From contig JAUXBQ010000056.1 of the NCBI GenBank assembly GCA_030619365.1, positions 1 through 12,441 of the forward strand: a stretch of DNA of 12,441 nt, in the 5' to 3' direction. This document shows positions 11,861 through 12,441 of the stretch, one piece after another. The position numbers were made by a program, and so were the translations under genes. The notes beneath the pieces were generated by a model that saw only the letters and a program-made list of their open reading frames with translations, was not told the origin of the DNA and made no database searches. Numbering within the stretch: the stretch's first letter is position 1; the number at the start of each line of letters is the position of its first letter. This DNA is from a candidate division FCPU426 bacterium. GTDB lineage: Bacteria; Oederibacteriota; JAAXVQ01; JAUVAV01.

Positions 11861-12349
11861 ATGGCTACTACCGAAAAAGAGCGTAGAGACTACCTCTATC
11901 GGTATGTCGGCGAGGCTTTGCATCTTGCGCAGGGGCTCGAGCTGCAAATCAGGACGCTTATAGGGATTGTTAACAACCACTTTCACGCCGAGATTGATGT
12001 TGAAGGTCTCATTGTTCCTGAACGTCGCGAAACGCTGGGTCAATTGATGCGGCAACTCCGATCGCTTGGAAAAATAGATGAAAATGGGAAGCAAATTCTG
12101 GAAGACGCGCTTGAGAAGCGCAATTATATTGCGCACTATTTTTTCAATAAGAATGCATATGCGTTTTCTGTGGACGAGGTGTTCAAAAACACAAAGATAA
12201 CACTCGATGCCGATACGAAAGCGATTGCGGCAGGAGTCGCCATAACGCTAGGGTGGTTAGAGGCGCTCTGTGAGTCATTGAAGATTGAAAAGAGCAATAT
12301 TCTTGTTAAGCAGAGTGATCCAGAATCAGTGACCGGGGACGTTGATTAG
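11861..12349 (+). CDS. Small HEPN-like protein
   Basis: This 162-residue, mainly helical protein carries R87-N88-Y89-I90-A91-H92, the RNxxxH form of the HEPN ribonuclease motif (Rx4-6H), in the context ALEKRNYIAHYFF. The long N-terminal helices (EALHLAQGLELQIRTLIG, 18-35) and the helix before the motif fit the four-helix HEPN layout. HEPN proteins of this size are often toxins or parts of defence systems and are commonly found with a nucleotidyltransferase partner, which is absent here. The ATG at 11861 is preceded by GAGAGG (11846-11851). Base use is intermediate between the GC-rich genes and the gene before it. The TAG stop (12347-12349) lies inside the second palindrome. Confidence 0.75.
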   Translation: MATTEKERRDYLYRYVGEALHLAQGLELQIRTLIGIVNNHFHAEIDVEGLIVPERRETLGQLMRQLRSLGKIDENGKQILEDALEKRNYIAHYFFNKNAYAFSVDEVFKNTKITLDADTKAIAAGVAITLGWLEALCESLKIEKSNILVKQSDPESVTGDVD

Positions 12350-12373
12350 TATATTATATACTAATCAACGTCC
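12337..12373. repeat. Perfect 37-base palindrome B over a stop codon
   Basis: Two 18-base arms starting GGACGTTGATTAG and ending CTAATCAACGTCC pair perfectly around a single central T (12355). The stop codon of the HEPN-like gene is inside the left arm. The core matches palindrome A except for one central base, and the outer stem differs by a base pair that changes on both sides (A-T to G-C). Confidence 0.95.
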
Positions 12374-12441
12374 GTGTGCCACGAGGCTGCACGAGAGATG
12401 AGGGTAGGTCCCTCGGCATCGGCTTGCACGAGCAGGTGTCA

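Noticed and set aside
11761..12373. Integron attC sites at the ends of the two orphan genes
   Set aside because: The gene-plus-palindrome layout fits, but attC sites need RYYYAAC on the left and GTTRRRY on the right. Palindrome B has GTT on the left and AAC on the right, and palindrome A has neither. No integrase is in the window.

Overview
The window looks like chromosomal DNA from a GC-rich bacterium, probably with a Gram-negative envelope: it has the tail of an HlyD-type periplasmic adaptor, an ABC-2 exporter of the YbhF/YbhS/YbhR kind, and a lipoprotein thioredoxin of the TlpA kind. The phylum cannot be fixed from the sequence. Promoters are easy to read as -35/-10 pairs with 17-base spacers, most with a perfect TTGACA. 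All convincing genes lie on the + strand.

Region 1 (1-4055) is a multidrug-type ABC-2 exporter operon. It holds the 3' end of an HlyD-like adaptor, a palindromic repeat, two separate ATPase genes (one fused protein in E. coli YbhF) and two permeases, the last four genes joined by 4-base overlaps. The two ATPases have complementary motif losses, which predicts one working and one degenerate ATP site. Region 2 (4056-4474) is a single-gene cold-shock unit with its own sigma70 promoter and a textbook terminator. The next promoter abuts that terminator.

Region 3 (4475-9655) is a thiol-redox block. A thioredoxin reductase-like flavoprotein and a two-fold glutaredoxin-like protein together look like alkyl hydroperoxide reductase subunit F split into two genes in reversed order. 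The second gene is coupled by a 4-base overlap to a PTS enzyme I that keeps all its catalytic residues. A consensus promoter overlapping the enzyme I stop codon then starts an operon of an ArsR-type regulator, a thioredoxin, a TlpA-like lipoprotein and a CoA-binding protein. The regulator appears leaderless, and an inverted repeat that could be its operator covers its promoter.

Region 4 (9656-12441) is accessory DNA. It begins with three separate palindromic elements in a gene-free stretch. Next comes a HigB/RelE-type toxin with an XRE antitoxin, also with a leaderless-type promoter. It ends with two orphan genes: a markedly AT-rich protein with a possible PD-(D/E)XK-like motif, and a small HEPN-like protein with an RNxxxH motif. 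Both orphan genes stop inside near-perfect palindromes that share a core and differ by a compensatory base-pair change. This gene-plus-terminal-palindrome arrangement is the least explained part of the window.
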